A DNA stretch of 64,000 nucleotides from Nymphaea colorata (taxonomy: Eukaryota > Streptophyta > Magnoliopsida > Nymphaeales > Nymphaeaceae). The stretch lies in assembly GCF_008831285.2 (NCBI RefSeq), contig NC_045138.2:4132143-4196142 (forward strand), given 5' to 3'. Of the stretch, positions 51,258 through 63,401 are shown in pieces. Below the pieces are notes generated by a model. The model searched no databases. It was not told where the DNA came from and was given only the letters and a program-made list of their open reading frames with translations. The translations under genes were made by a program, and so were the position numbers. Within the stretch, counting starts at the first letter, position 1, and every line of letters starts with the position of its first letter.

Positions 51258-54200
51258 AAAACCCTGTGACTCAGGATTGAACTAGGAGGCAATTGCGCTT
51301 GTGACTCAGCCTGGTTTTCAATTCATTTTTCGAGAATATTGATATACGTATAACGGCACTTTAAGCACATTATAACATTGATGTATGATATACTAGTGGT
51401 CTAGTATTATAATATATATGTATATATAGAATGAAAATGTTCTTAATATATTTGTTACAATTTTTATAGTCAGAAAAGCACCTGGGCAGGTCTTTCTGAC
51501 TAGACTGGGTGGCCTAGGTACCTAGATAAAAAAAATGTTTTACTTTTTTCTCCTATGTTCTTCTAGTTTTACCTTTTTCATTCTTCTTCCTTTCCTTTTT
51601 GACCTATTTTCCTTTTTATTTTTCTGTTCCTTCTACTTCTCCTTCTTGTCAAATTCCCCTTCATATACTGTTTTTGGACCCACCTAAGCGCTGGCTAGGC
51701 CTTTCTGGAGGGTCACTGCCTAGGGCCCCTAGCGCTTTTGATTACTAGGCTACAACTAAAGCATTACTAATTTACTATATGTATATGCATCATTTATGTG
51801 TAATATAGAGTGAAACTTTGGAAGAAGATGTAAACCCACCCATGATATTTAATGTCATTTGCATAGCATGTTTGTGTAACATACATTATACACATTATGT
51901 ATGCATGAATGACTCACTAACTGGGACTTGGGCTTGCTCAAAAAAATTTGCCTGATTTGGGATAAACTCCGGTGACTTGGCATGGTCATTCCCTAACCCA
52001 TCTGAGCCTTGTTAATAACTTAATTCCTAGTTTTCCCTTTCCTTTGTCCAGGTTGGGAAAATGAGTACTGGTCAGCCTAGTCAACTTAGTTAGCAAGGCT
52101 TAGTTTCTAAGAACTGGCCATCTGTGCTTCAAAATGAAAATGTTCTGCTTCAGTTTATATGACTGTTGGCTCTTCTAAAGCATGCAATGTTACGTAATTT
52201 TTAAGTTTGGGAACTTGATAGTTTTTGGTAACATGTAAAGCTACACAAAGTTAAAGATAATACATTTGGTCTACGATCCTTTATTACTTAGGGCAGGATC
52301 ACAATCAAAATAAGATAAAACTGAATTATGACTTGATTGGGCTTAAATGGGTCCTTTGGTCCAAAATTGAAGATGGCTCCTAGTTTGCTGGTCCTGGTCG
52401 GGCTCCATCTATCTGTTTGATTTTGATCCTGCTAAACAGTTAAAGTGTTGGGTGAGCATGGGACAGGCCAGTCTTGAACTGAGATTGAACCTGAGTCATT
52501 TATGAACACACTTGGTTCTAGCATTATAAAGAAGAAGATATTTCATTCCACTTGTTTGGATAGAATTACCAGGTCTCATCAAACAAGTACTACTGAAAAT
52601 CAAAGAACTCAAAGCAAATAAGCCTCAAAACTTATCACTCATCTCTTACTAGGTGTTTGTCACAGTGCAACCTGTTTTAACAGGCTGTGATCATTGTAAG
52701 ATGGTACTAGCAGTTTACCAATAGAAAAACAACTGATGATGCATATGATGGCACATAATAACTCTTTGGTTTTCCTTCTGTGGACTCAATTACTGCAGAT
52801 GAGTGAATTATTTGAAATAGCCTATGCATCACATGTTATCAATTAGTTTAAAACTTTTATGCTGGTTTTCAAGCCCATCTAGTGCCTTCTTGGCTGGTAT
52901 GTTTTACATTTTCGAGCAGTTAGATGGGCCAAAAATAAATAATGATGATAGTGGTGATTTCCCTGTGTCTTGGACTCTACACTGTTTACTTTTTACTGGG
53001 TCTTGGTGTAGATATCTGGTCTCTTTAGGTCTACAAGAGCCATTTATTGCTTGCAGCCCGTATGTAAATGTTCTCGCATGTGTGAAGTCCTAGTGCCTTT
53101 ATGTATGGATTGACTCTAAGACTGATGTACACTTTTGGTCGTGCCCTAGGGCTATGATCTACTGCATTCTGGGCACAAATTGTGAATGAAAGTAAAGTGG
53201 TTAGTAGCTAATTTTTTGTTCACTCTCACCACAATATTATGACAGCTTATAGTTTTCCTTTCTCCCTCTCTTGCATTCATTAACTTGTGTTCTTCAAAGC
53301 TTCCATGAAATGCAAACTGCACAATTGTGATCAAAAGCTTGTCGCGTTCAGTTAGGACCTTCAACACCATACAGGCTGAAGGAAGATTGGCCTAAGAGAG
53401 TGATGATATTAATTAAAGATAAGAACAAAAACATGACCAAGAATATAGTGATGGTGAGGATAAGATAGGGGTTTGGTGCATTAAGCCCATAATTTTGCAT
53501 TTAGGGAATTCTCAGATTTTGGTGTGATGGATATGAGATGGCAGCATGCGATGCCACCACAGCCTGTCATGTCTGAGAATTGAGTTCTTTGAAATGTGAC
53601 CTTAGTGTGTATCATAGACACAGATTTCACATTGTTAAAAAAAGAACAAGCAATCTTGACATTGAAAAGAAAAGAAAGAACAAATGTTGAAGAGAAACAT
53701 TTTTTGAAAAGAACATGAAAATAAATTTATTTCATTTTTATCTTGCTTTTCCGTTTTCTCTTTTTTTTTTTCCATTAATATATTATCATGGATTCAACTT
53801 TAAACTTAAATAGATTGTTTATCATTATCAAGACATTATTTTTATCATTTTGCCTAGTTAGTTTTTTATAACTTCTTATTAGTGTCCCATTTATTTTATT
53901 TTTACCTAATTTTTAGTTTTTTTTTTTAATTTTGCCAAGACTTTCTTGTGGAAAACAACTTTACTGAAAAATACCCGAGGAAAATCTTGCCATATCAAGA
54001 ACAGTATTTATGGCTAGGGTGTGTGCGTAACATAATGGTTTTTTTATGATGAATATCTTTTGCAGTTATTGGAAACAATTAGCAAGAACTGTGGAGACTA
54101 TGCTCATTCTCAAATTGTTGAGCGCGATATTTTGCCTGAAATGGTGAAAATAGTTAAGAAGAAGGTGATATCTCTCACTGATGATTTCTAGTTTGTGTTT

Positions 54201-57200
54201 CCGTGTTGGCTCTTTGATTAAAATGTAGTGCTTTTCTGTAATTTTTTATGTTATGCAGCCAGATTTGCATGTAAAGGAACAGATATTATCTCTTCTGGAC
54301 ACATGGCAGGAAGCTTTTGGAGGTCATGGTGGAAAGTATCCACAATTCTATGCTGCTTATATGGAACTCAAAGTACTAAGTCTCCAACACTGACATCCAC
54401 TTTTACATGCTTTTTCTTATGATGGTTTAACCATGTGAAACTTTACTCTTCTGGTGGGATCGATTTGTTTATCTATATTTCTCCTTCATGGTTTATGCAA
54501 GTTGTCTTGTGGTCTTTTGTTGGTTGTTTCTTTTTTTTTTTCTGGGTCTGAGGGTTTGGAGGGGGGGGTTGTAGTTTCTTGTAGAGAAGGATTTAAAGAG
54601 GGCCACACATTCAAGTTATGTTGTTCATACTAGTTATCCAAGGTAGTTATTTCAATCATGTTGCATTGATTACCCTCTCCTGTTCTGAAAGGTTGTATGG
54701 ATACTGAGACAAAAAAAAGTCATTTTTCATCTCGTTTCAAAGTAACAGTTTCTAGATTTTAATGATCATTTCTTTCAGAATGGTCGTTCAAAAAGCATGA
54801 CATTTGTAAGGTACCAAATTTCATAGGGATCTTCAAGGCATTAGTTTGTAAAGAATGCTATTTTCTGTGACTCTGAATTATGCTCACATGATTGAACTTT
54901 TCTGGAAGCTAAACAATCTTGACACTTTAATTAATTATGATGCAGAACACACACACCTGAGCTTTTTCTCAATCACGCTGCACTCAAGTTTAAAACTTTG
55001 TGATGTTAGTCTGAGGTTTCAAATCATGCAACAGACTTAAATGCTCAAGTATCTTCACAAAGTTGCTTAAGATTTTATACCTGGTGAATCAAAAGGCAAG
55101 CTCTGAAAGAGAGATGAAGGCTTTGATGTTGACTTCATTTTAAATATCTTTATGGCTAAGTGATGTCAAAAGATGATTTTGATTTGGATTGCAGAATGCT
55201 GGGATAGATTTTCCTCCACGAGTAGAAAATGCAGTGCCTCTATTTACACCTCCACAATCCCAGCCTGTAGTACCAACCTCATCTCATGTATCAAGATACG
55301 AAGAGTCAACTGTCATGACATCCATGCCATCTGATGCGTCTGATCTCAGGTACAATCCTAGTTACACCTTGCATGCCTTACCTGTCAAAGGCCTTTCTGT
55401 TTTTGAACTTTGAAGGTGCAATCCTTTTCTTACTGCATAGCTGTTTAGGCTCAGATGCTGTTTTTTCCTTTTTCAATATGTTTTTTTGTGTGTGTGATCT
55501 TTTTTTTCTTCAACATAGAGTCATAGACATTGTAAGAAAATTTGTCAACTATGTGGTTGTGAACGTATATAATTGTCATCCCTTTAATCCTTTTCCAATT
55601 TGTTTCATGCTGAGTTTTTTTCCAAGGAGCCCACAGGATTTGGACACAGATATCAGTGTTTGATTGATATTTCACTATGCAAGGAGTGTTAGAAGCTGCA
55701 ATGAGTGTTGAGTGCATGGTGTTAGGCAGTTTAGAAATGGGTTACTCTTTAATTCCAATTAAATCCATAAATAGTTCTTATTTTCTTGTGCAAAATGAAG
55801 CACATTGAAAAAATTACAAACAACCACTCAATATTTGTGCCATTAACAAATGAATGCCCAACTTTTCAGGGCTCACAAATGTGCACTGAAGTTTTCCCTG
55901 TATTTCTCAAATTACCTCTTATAATAAAAAAATATGAAGCTAAAGGCATATTTTTTACCATTGTCAAAAAAAATGTGTACGGGTATTATACGGCGAGGAA
56001 AAAGATAGGTATAATACGGCAAAGTTATATATCTCGGGAATAAAACGGAAAAAAGACAGCAAATTTTTAAAAAATAATTAAATAATCCTGATAATTATAT
56101 AAAAATAAAGTACATGAGAAATGAAAAAAAAACATTGAAAAATGACTAGATAAGCAACAAATTAAAATTAGATAGTGAAAACTAACAATTCAGAACTCAC
56201 TAATTATGAGACCCTTCGCTCATCTGGAGCCTTCTGAACCAGACCTTATTAGAGCAGGACACAGAAATACTGCCCTACACATTGTGATCAGGTTGCCAGA
56301 AGAATTCCTCGTGATTCCAATTAACAGTATGAAAAATGAGCCTCCAACACTCTAACAACCAATTGGTTAAGCCAACTTCTGTTCCCACTAAGACGACACC
56401 CAAGGATATCCCCATGTGGATATCACACAAGAAGAAGCCAGCAACAGAATAATCGCAACAAAAAATTTATCTTGATGTTGCAAATTACAGAAAATATGGG
56501 AACTTGCTTATTGCTATTGTAACTGTAATGACTGTATAAAATCTAGGGAAAGGAAAATCAAAACTCGAGAGTGAGAATCATGAGTCATTTTCTCATGGAT
56601 GTTCGTTCATAATAGATGCAAACAACACAGAGCCCTCTCACCATTAATGCTCGACTAACCAACAAATAACATAATAAAAGTAAAGAGTTAAACTGTTGTA
56701 AAACAGAGCCCTCTCACTGCTTGTCCGTCCGGCGACTCCCCTTTTCAGTCGAATGAATGAGAACGAGAAGGAGACGAAGGAGAGGACAGCGATTTCGTCA
56801 GCCTCTGGCGACTCCCGTCGACCCCTCTCACCGCTCGTCCGTCTGGCATCCCCTCTTCAATCGAATGCCCTCGAATGAGAAGGAGAAGGAGACGAAGGAG
56901 AGGATCGATTTTGTTTTTAAGTTTTTAACCTAAGCTCTCTTTTCTTATCTAAAAATACATTTTTGCCATTAAAAGGGATGATCAAGTTTAAAAGAAAACC
57001 AACTTTTCATAAAAATTACACGTTGTGCCATTTTTTTTACTCGTGCCTTCAAAAAAAGGTGAAAGAAGTGTATAAGACGCGTTTTATATGCTTTTTTATT
57101 TTTTTCAAAAAAACGCGTCTTATTCCCATTTTATTCGCTGGAAGAGTTTTTGGTGAATAATACGTTTTTTTTTTACAATGTTTTTTACAAGATTACCCCT

Positions 57201-60200
57201 CTTGAAAACAAAATATCTAAATAAATAAAAAATATAAAAACAAATAAAATTGTTGTTCATGGTGCCTCGCTGACAGCAACCCTCGCCAGATAGTGAGGGT
57301 TGGTCCTCATTGTCTACAATGATTTTTTTTTATTATATTATTTATTTATTTAAATATTTTGTTTTTAACAGGGGCAACCCTCTGTTTCATGTTTTTTTAT
57401 TGGAAGCTTTGGTTGAAGAAATATAGGTAAAACTTGGTCAGACGTGTTAGCCCTGAAAGTTTAGGTGGTGATTTGTGAATGGTCCAAACGCTGAGCAGCT
57501 GTTTGTAATTTTTACATGTATAAACTATGGAAAGTACTTTATTTTGGATGTGAGGCAGATGCCTTGTCGTGATTTTCAATTTTTCAAGTCTGTATTTATG
57601 TAGATTTTTTTTAACAATGTTGATAAGACTGTACTTTTATGTAGAATATAGAGTATAGAGGTGCTTGCTGGAGAATAAATTGTCATTGGACGTAATTGAG
57701 GACTCTCAGGTCCAAAATCAATCTGGGCCTATTTCCACATGCTGCTAATAGACAAGGAAAAAAAAATTACAAAGAATAAGATGAAATGGTCTAAAATGGT
57801 TGTGATAGATGGAGACTATAGTAGTGCTGGAGCATCTGCATTTCCAATGGTAGACTACATATTTGCTATGAATATCTGGGAATAGTGACATCTTTTATAT
57901 TTGCTGCTGGGAAACCATGACATCCAGAGTTGATCAACTGCTTTTTTTTCTAATATTTCTCCAAATACACAAATAGTATTTGAAGTTTTTATTGAATGTA
58001 AGCTGAGCAAACTGATAATTTAAATTCAATAAAAATAAGATTAATTATTTAGAATATAAATTTGCTATGATAATAAAGTTTGTTTGTGGTTCCAAATAAT
58101 GATTCCTAGGATTAGTGTTGCTAATATCAGTATGTTTTGGCCAGTAAGCATAGTATTGGCTTCTTGCTGATACAAGGTAGTGCCTGTATGGATTTATATT
58201 CTTTTTTCTATTTGTAATCAATTTAAAATGATTTAGAATATTTTTTAATTAAAAAATAACAAGGGAAATACATGCTAATACAAAATGATATGTATCATTG
58301 ACCAAACCAGTATGTGGCAATATCCATATTCAACATTGCTTTGGATGTTCATTGCAATAAAGAGGTTGTAGTTGTGTTTAATTGATGTTGACATTGTATT
58401 AAAATAGCATGCACATGATAAAATAACTAGTTAACGTGCACATAATAAACAAATAGAAGGTAGTAAATGTGATTTATTTAGGGAAAAAGAGGACTTTGTT
58501 AAACTTCTATTCAGTAAGTTCAGTAATGCTGGCATGCCATGCTGAAGTTGAACAAAATGGCATCAGTTTCACTAAAGAAATGGAAGTTTTACATTCAACA
58601 ATATCTTGAGCCATAAAGAACCTTTTAGAATTCTTGTATTTGAACTGATAAAATTCTAATCATGTCAATATATGGATAGATTCTTCTTACAAAGCATATA
58701 TCTTTTGTGAATACTGTATAACTGTCATTTGTGCGATTAGTTGTAGAACCATTAATCAGTACTTCCTGTTCCTTCTTTTATTATTTATGATTCCCCAGGC
58801 AGGAGCGCTGAAAAAATTGCTGGTCTCTTTTTCACTTTTAATTTCTTGCAATCTAATTGCCGTCATCTTGAAACTTTGTCTTCCAATACCATTTAAGCTT
58901 TCTTCAGGTCTTGTAGAATGTGGTATATCACCATTGAAGCCTAATAGTCTATTTCTTATCTTTTTTTCTGTTTGTGTCAATTAAGTTTTATGCTATATGA
59001 AATTAGTGGGCCAGTGGCTCTTTCTAATGTGATCTGTTATTGTTCATTCAAGGAGCTTGTATTTGACTGTGTTGTCCCTATATCATAATGTAGTTTGGCA
59101 GAAATTCAAAATGCTAAAGGAATAGCTGATGTACTAATGGAGATGCTTACTGCATTGGATCCTCGTAATCCTGAGGTAGGATTAGCTCCCAATCATGTCA
59201 ATTTTTTCTTTAAATTTTCTTGGTTTGTTGCCAATCCAACTATTTACTCAAATACCAATGGGTTCAAAGTGCTACTCTTTGGATGTACACTAGTACACTT
59301 CTGTTTGGTAGTGTTGACTTTTCTTGTGCTTTTAATGATATTATTGGAGGCACTGAAGCTGATGCATATATGGATATAGTTGTTCTTTAACTGAAGAAAA
59401 AATAAACTTCATTAAGGCTGGGTTTGGGTCTGAGTTCTATGATTATGTGCTCAAATGGTCACTCTAGTTGAGGCCCAGCACAAACTTGTGGGTGGACCAA
59501 GTTCTTTGAAATTCCTTGAAAACGTAGAAGTGAGAGCGTGCACATCTCGACATAATTGCAAGGTAAGTAAATTTTGGTTCTGTAACCTCCTAACTCCTGT
59601 TGTTGGCTTCAACCTGACTGTCTAACTATGTGTGTTATTGGTGAAACATCCAACCAAACTCCATGAAACCCCTTCTATGTATCTCAAGCATTAAGATGCT
59701 GCCGCAAGATTTGAATGTCAAGCAGGTGTGGCGATGTGTTAGAAAATGTATATAATTATATATATATATATATGTAGATACACACACACACACTTATTTT
59801 ACTTATCTATGTATTATTATTATACATGTATGCATACCTAAGCATGTACATATGTGTATGAAGTAATAGCTATCTATATGTATATGCAATGTTATAAAAG
59901 GCGTAGTGTATAGCGTATCGCATATCGGTCAGGCCGACCTATACGCCGTATCATAACGTATGGCAAACGTAGCGTAACGTATCGTAAAATTAATTTTTTA
60001 ATTGAAAAAAATATTTAACGTATCGATAATATCTCCCCAAATCGATGAATCCTCGGTTATTTTTGATGAAAATGGGAAAAATCTCTCCCTTCCACGTCTT
60101 TTGGAGTCTTTAAATACAAGAAGAAAGAGAGGGAGGAGTGTTTAAAATTTTAAAAATTAAATAATTTTTGTGTTTTTCCACTTATCATACAATAAGGTGT

Positions 60201-63200
60201 CTGTATCGTACGATACAGGCGATATGATTACGATACACGAGCGTATCGTGTATCGTAAGCATATCGTATAGGTTTTTTAGACCGATACGATACGTATCGT
60301 ACGATACGGATAACATTGTGTATATGTATAACATGCATTGTATATAGGTGACTGGAAGGGTATTTCTGTAATGCTCATATAATCAAGCTCTTTAGCTTCA
60401 GAAGACAAAAGGAACAGATGAAAAACCTGATTTGGGGCTGCTCCATCCATCACTTGTTTTGGCCAGTTGATGAACATCTCCATTGCTTGCCATTGTGTCA
60501 CTAGAAGGGTCCAACAGAGAGACGAAAAGCTCTGGGTATCCAACTTTTTGCTAAAAACAGAAAAGGTAAGTCCTTTGGGTTGGGTCTGACTCAGGCCCCC
60601 ACCCAAATTTATCAATGTGTGTCCCAGTACGTACACCTAAAGTGTGGTGTGACAACACAGGCACGAGGTCATATCCCCATGGCCATGTTACTTAGATGTA
60701 AGCTTTGCATTTGCTTCCAATGCAGCTAGTCACATTTGTGGTGGAAAATATATATGGTAAGATGGGGGACAAGTTCATCAGGAGGATAGATCAAGTTTAA
60801 GAGACAATGCTGGATGGATCTTGCATAGGTTTATTTATGTCCATTGTCCAGAAACATCAAAGGAAATTTGATGTTAATGTTAACAATAAATGAGGTACCA
60901 CAATAAGAAATTCCTGGTCCACATTAGTCGAAGATTGTTTAATGCCTGGTTCAATCATCCTGTTGTTTAGTTATGGCCAAATAGTTATTGGCTTTGATTA
61001 CCTTAGATTTTTAGTGCCTTACCAGGTCCAGGATTGAGTAGATGGGAAAGATTCTTAATTGGCTAGTTTTGGCATGTATGGGACTTGCAAAAGAATTGCA
61101 AGTGTACATTGTGAGATTAAATTTAATGAAAGGAGGGAGGAGAGAAGTGAAGAGCCAAAGCAAAAATGCCAGCCTTATGTGATTGAGTTGATTATTTGCT
61201 GGTTAGTCTGGTGATGTTTTGGGTTTTGCCAGCCTAATGACCCAAAGCTTTTCCCACTATTTTGGACTTGGCTTCATTAAATATCATGTATTAGATGTAT
61301 AAAGGAAAAGCTTTATTTAGTTATAGAAGGAACTGTGTTTTTCTATGCTGATGATAAAATGCTATTTTTAACATTATTTTGTGCAACTATGATTCCACTT
61401 GGCTTTTTGTTACTTGGAGTTGGAACGTTATTATGCTTTTAATATCACATAAAATACAATGACTTTTACATTTTTCTTTTAAGCACATCTATGTGCATGC
61501 ATATGGACATCTGTGCATATACGCACACCTTTTAGTGTTTATCCATTTTTCTTTTCTCCAGATGGAGATCCCAATGATTATTATGCTTACTATGTAGTTA
61601 AGAACGTGTGGCTTGTGTCATAGTCAATCAGAAACTTTTTCCAAGTTGTACTCAAAATGCCAAATTTTCCTATCCGTTGTAAAGATAATTCCTTGTATGA
61701 CTTGGACACTTCTCAAGTTTTTGCTGATGAACAAAGCCGTGTAGTTGCATGGTGCACCATTGAATTTTTCCTCCCTTAACCTTTTCCTTTCCTCTGTGCT
61801 GGAGGTCGTTTGTTCAACTTGGAATGTCACAATCATTTTTTATATTTAGCGAGCCATGTAGTGTCTTAGTTTTGGGGGAAAAAAAAAACTTTAAAGGCAT
61901 GTCTTGGTTCAATGTTTTTGAAGTCATTCACACATTCTATATCTATTTTTTTATGTTACATAATTGTGTGTTGGGATCAAGATCTGCATAGTTACTCATT
62001 CTACAACTATTATCCTCTTGTTTTTATATATGCTTTTTCCATTCCATAGTCTGACGCAAGTGTAAGTAAGACAAATTGGTTGCCTGGTCATTTATCTTAT
62101 TCACTATTTGTCTTCTTCTTGTGCTAACTTCATTTTCCTCCATGTGCAGGGAGTGAAGCAAGAAGTGATTGTTGATCTTGTTGAACAGTGTCGCAATTAT
62201 CAGAAGCGTGTTATGGTTCTTGTAAATAGCACAACGTAGGGACAATTGCATGTTCAGGTTCATTCTTAATAATAGTAGAATAAACTTCTTAGTGATTGAG
62301 ACAAGGATATGGTATTCTGGCAGGGATGAGGGGCTGCTTGGCCATGGCTTAATGTTGAATGATGAGTTGCAGCGGGTATTAGCCAAGCATGATGAGATTG
62401 CAAAGGGAATTCCTAGTGGACCAAAAGCACCAAAGACATCTGTCTCTCCTGTTAATGTTATCCATGAGGAAGATGAATCTGAGGATGATTTTTCCCAACT
62501 CGCTCATAGGTAATTTTTACATGGAAACGCTGTTACTGCCAGCTGGAATTCCAGTATAGGGTCTCAGGTGGACTGCTTATTTAATGTGCCTTGAATCTAG
62601 TGGGTTGATAAGCACTAGTTTGTGTTCCACCAAGTGTTTGCCTGTTATACATTTGTATTCATTTCTTTGCTACTTGTTATTTTTATGATCTGTATGTTGT
62701 ATCTGGATCTGCAAAACATTTTACAAACCTCTCTGTGTGGTCATGCCAGGTCTTCAAGAGATGGTACACTAGGACAGAATAGGTCTTCCACTGCAGTGAA
62801 CGAGCACACAAGGATCAGCCCGCTACTGCCTCCACCTCCATCTCAGAAGGTGAATAAACCTGGTGCTAGTTCTGTCGATTATCTCAGTGGTGATACATAC
62901 AAATATGAAATGCCTGAAGCGCCCAAACCCGAGCAACCTGTGTTGCCTCAGTCTTTGCCGAGCACCAATTCCAATTCTGGCTCGCAATCTCCACCTGCAC
63001 CTTTTGTGTCTTCTCCTCCACCTCGCAGCACTGAACCAAGCACCACATCTTCATTTGAAAACCCATGGGGTAGTGATGGACCTTCAGTAAACTCGAAGGA
63101 CGATGAGAAGCTTCCAGCTGTTTCAAAGGAGTCATCATCAACCTGCCTACCGCCACCCCCTGCCAGGTATAGTCAGAGGCAGCAGTTCTTTGAACAACAG

Positions 63201-63401
63201 CAGCAACAAAAGCAGTATGGTTCAGAATTTCCTAGTACGGGATTAATAAGCAAGACACAGAATCTGTCGATAAATCCATCAGGCACACAAGAGTCATCAA
63301 CACCATCTAAGCAAGCTAAGCCTGAAGACAATCTATTCAAGGATCTGGTTGACTTTGCCAAGGCCAAATCTTCAAAACCTAGGAGTCCTAGATCCTCTTG
63401 A
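44181..63401 (+). CDS. TOL: TOM1-like (TOL) protein, VHS and GAT domains, nine coding exons
   Basis: Exons: 44181-44287, 50867-50945, 54066-54164, 54259-54372, 55195-55349, 59094-59175, 62150-62235, 62324-62509 and 62750-63401. All introns are GT-AG; phases close to 1560 nt, giving 519 residues. Residues about 8-140 form the VHS domain ([55 protein letters not shown]). Residues about 185-270 form the GAT domain ([57 protein letters not shown]). An acidic link follows ([12 protein letters not shown]), then a Pro/Ser/Gln-rich tail with ENPW and [10 protein letters not shown]. Plant TOL proteins bind ubiquitinated membrane cargo and deliver it to ESCRT on endosomes, the role ESCRT-0 has in animals. 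The gene is unusually long, because introns 1, 5 and 6 contain mobile elements. No coding defect was seen. Confidence 0.96.
45811..46039 (-). repeat. 3' LTR of Copia element C
   Basis: Matches 50151-50395 over most of its length, sharing for example GATGAAGAAGGAGATTA and GGGGAAGCTCTAAACCTATT in the same order. Part of the middle is missing or changed. Borders are approximate. Confidence 0.8.
46003..49041 (-). pseudogene. Copia element C polyprotein, heavily decayed
   Basis: Minus-strand order is gag (49041-48736, [17 protein letters not shown]), a CCHC knuckle in another frame near 48660-48700 ([15 protein letters not shown]), pre-integrase ([14 protein letters not shown], about 48110), weak integrase at 47.2-48.0 kb, and reverse transcriptase (46598-46158: [37 protein letters not shown]). 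Where YVDD should stand the sequence reads [13 protein letters not shown], so the Val-Asp-Asp part of the catalytic motif is deleted. A weak RNase H-side remnant follows to about 46003. Stops and frameshifts are many. It lies antisense inside intron 1 of the TOM1-like gene. Confidence 0.85.
49050..50138. other. Copia C leader with later insertions
   Basis: Between gag and the 5' LTR. It includes a block at 49180-49410 with repeated GGGTTGG/GGATTGGAT words and a CT-rich low-complexity tract at 49560-49800. Neither looks coding. They probably entered or expanded after the element inserted. Confidence 0.45.
50139..50150 (-). other. Degenerate primer-binding site of Copia C
   Basis: The minus strand reads TGGTACCATAGC directly at the LTR edge, resembling the tRNA-iMet site of element B with substitutions. 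Confidence 0.5.
50151..50395 (-). repeat. 5' LTR of Copia element C
   Basis: Starts TGTAGAGAACTC on the minus strand and is paired with the copy at 45811-46039. Together they define an element of about 4.6 kb on the strand opposite to the host gene. Confidence 0.8.
51211..51253. repeat. (AC)n(AG)n microsatellite
   Basis: A short compound dinucleotide repeat in intron 2 of the TOM1-like gene. Confidence 0.9.
51480..51760. repeat. CCTAGG/GCGCT-type repeat in TOM1-like intron 2
   Basis: The left side has CACCTGGGCAGG and GTGGCCTAGGTACCTAG. The right side has CCTAAGCGCTGGCTAGGC and GCCTAGGGCCCCTAGCGC. The words and inverted layout resemble the repeat at 20975-21685. Confidence 0.45.
55959..57180. 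mobile_element. 1222-bp non-autonomous hAT-like transposon
   Basis: Flanked by an identical 8-bp target duplication TTTTTTAC (55951-55958 and 57181-57188). The left end CATTGTCAAAAAAAATGTG and the reverse complement of the right end, CATTGTAAAAAAAAAACGTA, are inverted. Subterminal words recur near both ends: GGTATTATACGG and GGTATAATACGG on the left, ATAAGACGCG in both orientations on the right. There is no transposase frame. It sits in intron 5 of the TOM1-like gene. Confidence 0.8.
56700..56910. repeat. Two-copy tandem repeat (about 115 bp) inside the hAT-like element
   Basis: CCCTCTCACTGCTTGTCCGT at 56710 and CCCTCTCACCGCTCGTCCGT near 56823 each begin a unit ending in GAGAAGGAGACGAAGGAGAG-like sequence. 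The block is much richer in GC than the rest of the element and could be captured foreign sequence. No protein match was recognised. Confidence 0.65.
59752..59792. repeat. (TA)n and (CA)n microsatellite
   Basis: A short simple repeat in intron 6 of the TOM1-like gene, about 95 bp upstream of the hAT MITE. Confidence 0.85.
59887..60318. mobile_element. 432-bp hAT MITE with CAATGTTAT ends
   Basis: A perfect 8-bp target duplication TGTATATG lies at 59879-59886 and 60319-60326. The terminal inverted repeat begins CAATGTTAT at both ends and runs on imperfectly into arrays of CGTATCG and CGATACG words. The palindromic words extend over about 110 bp at the right side. No coding capacity. These features fit the hAT superfamily. 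It lies in intron 6 of the TOM1-like gene. Confidence 0.92.
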
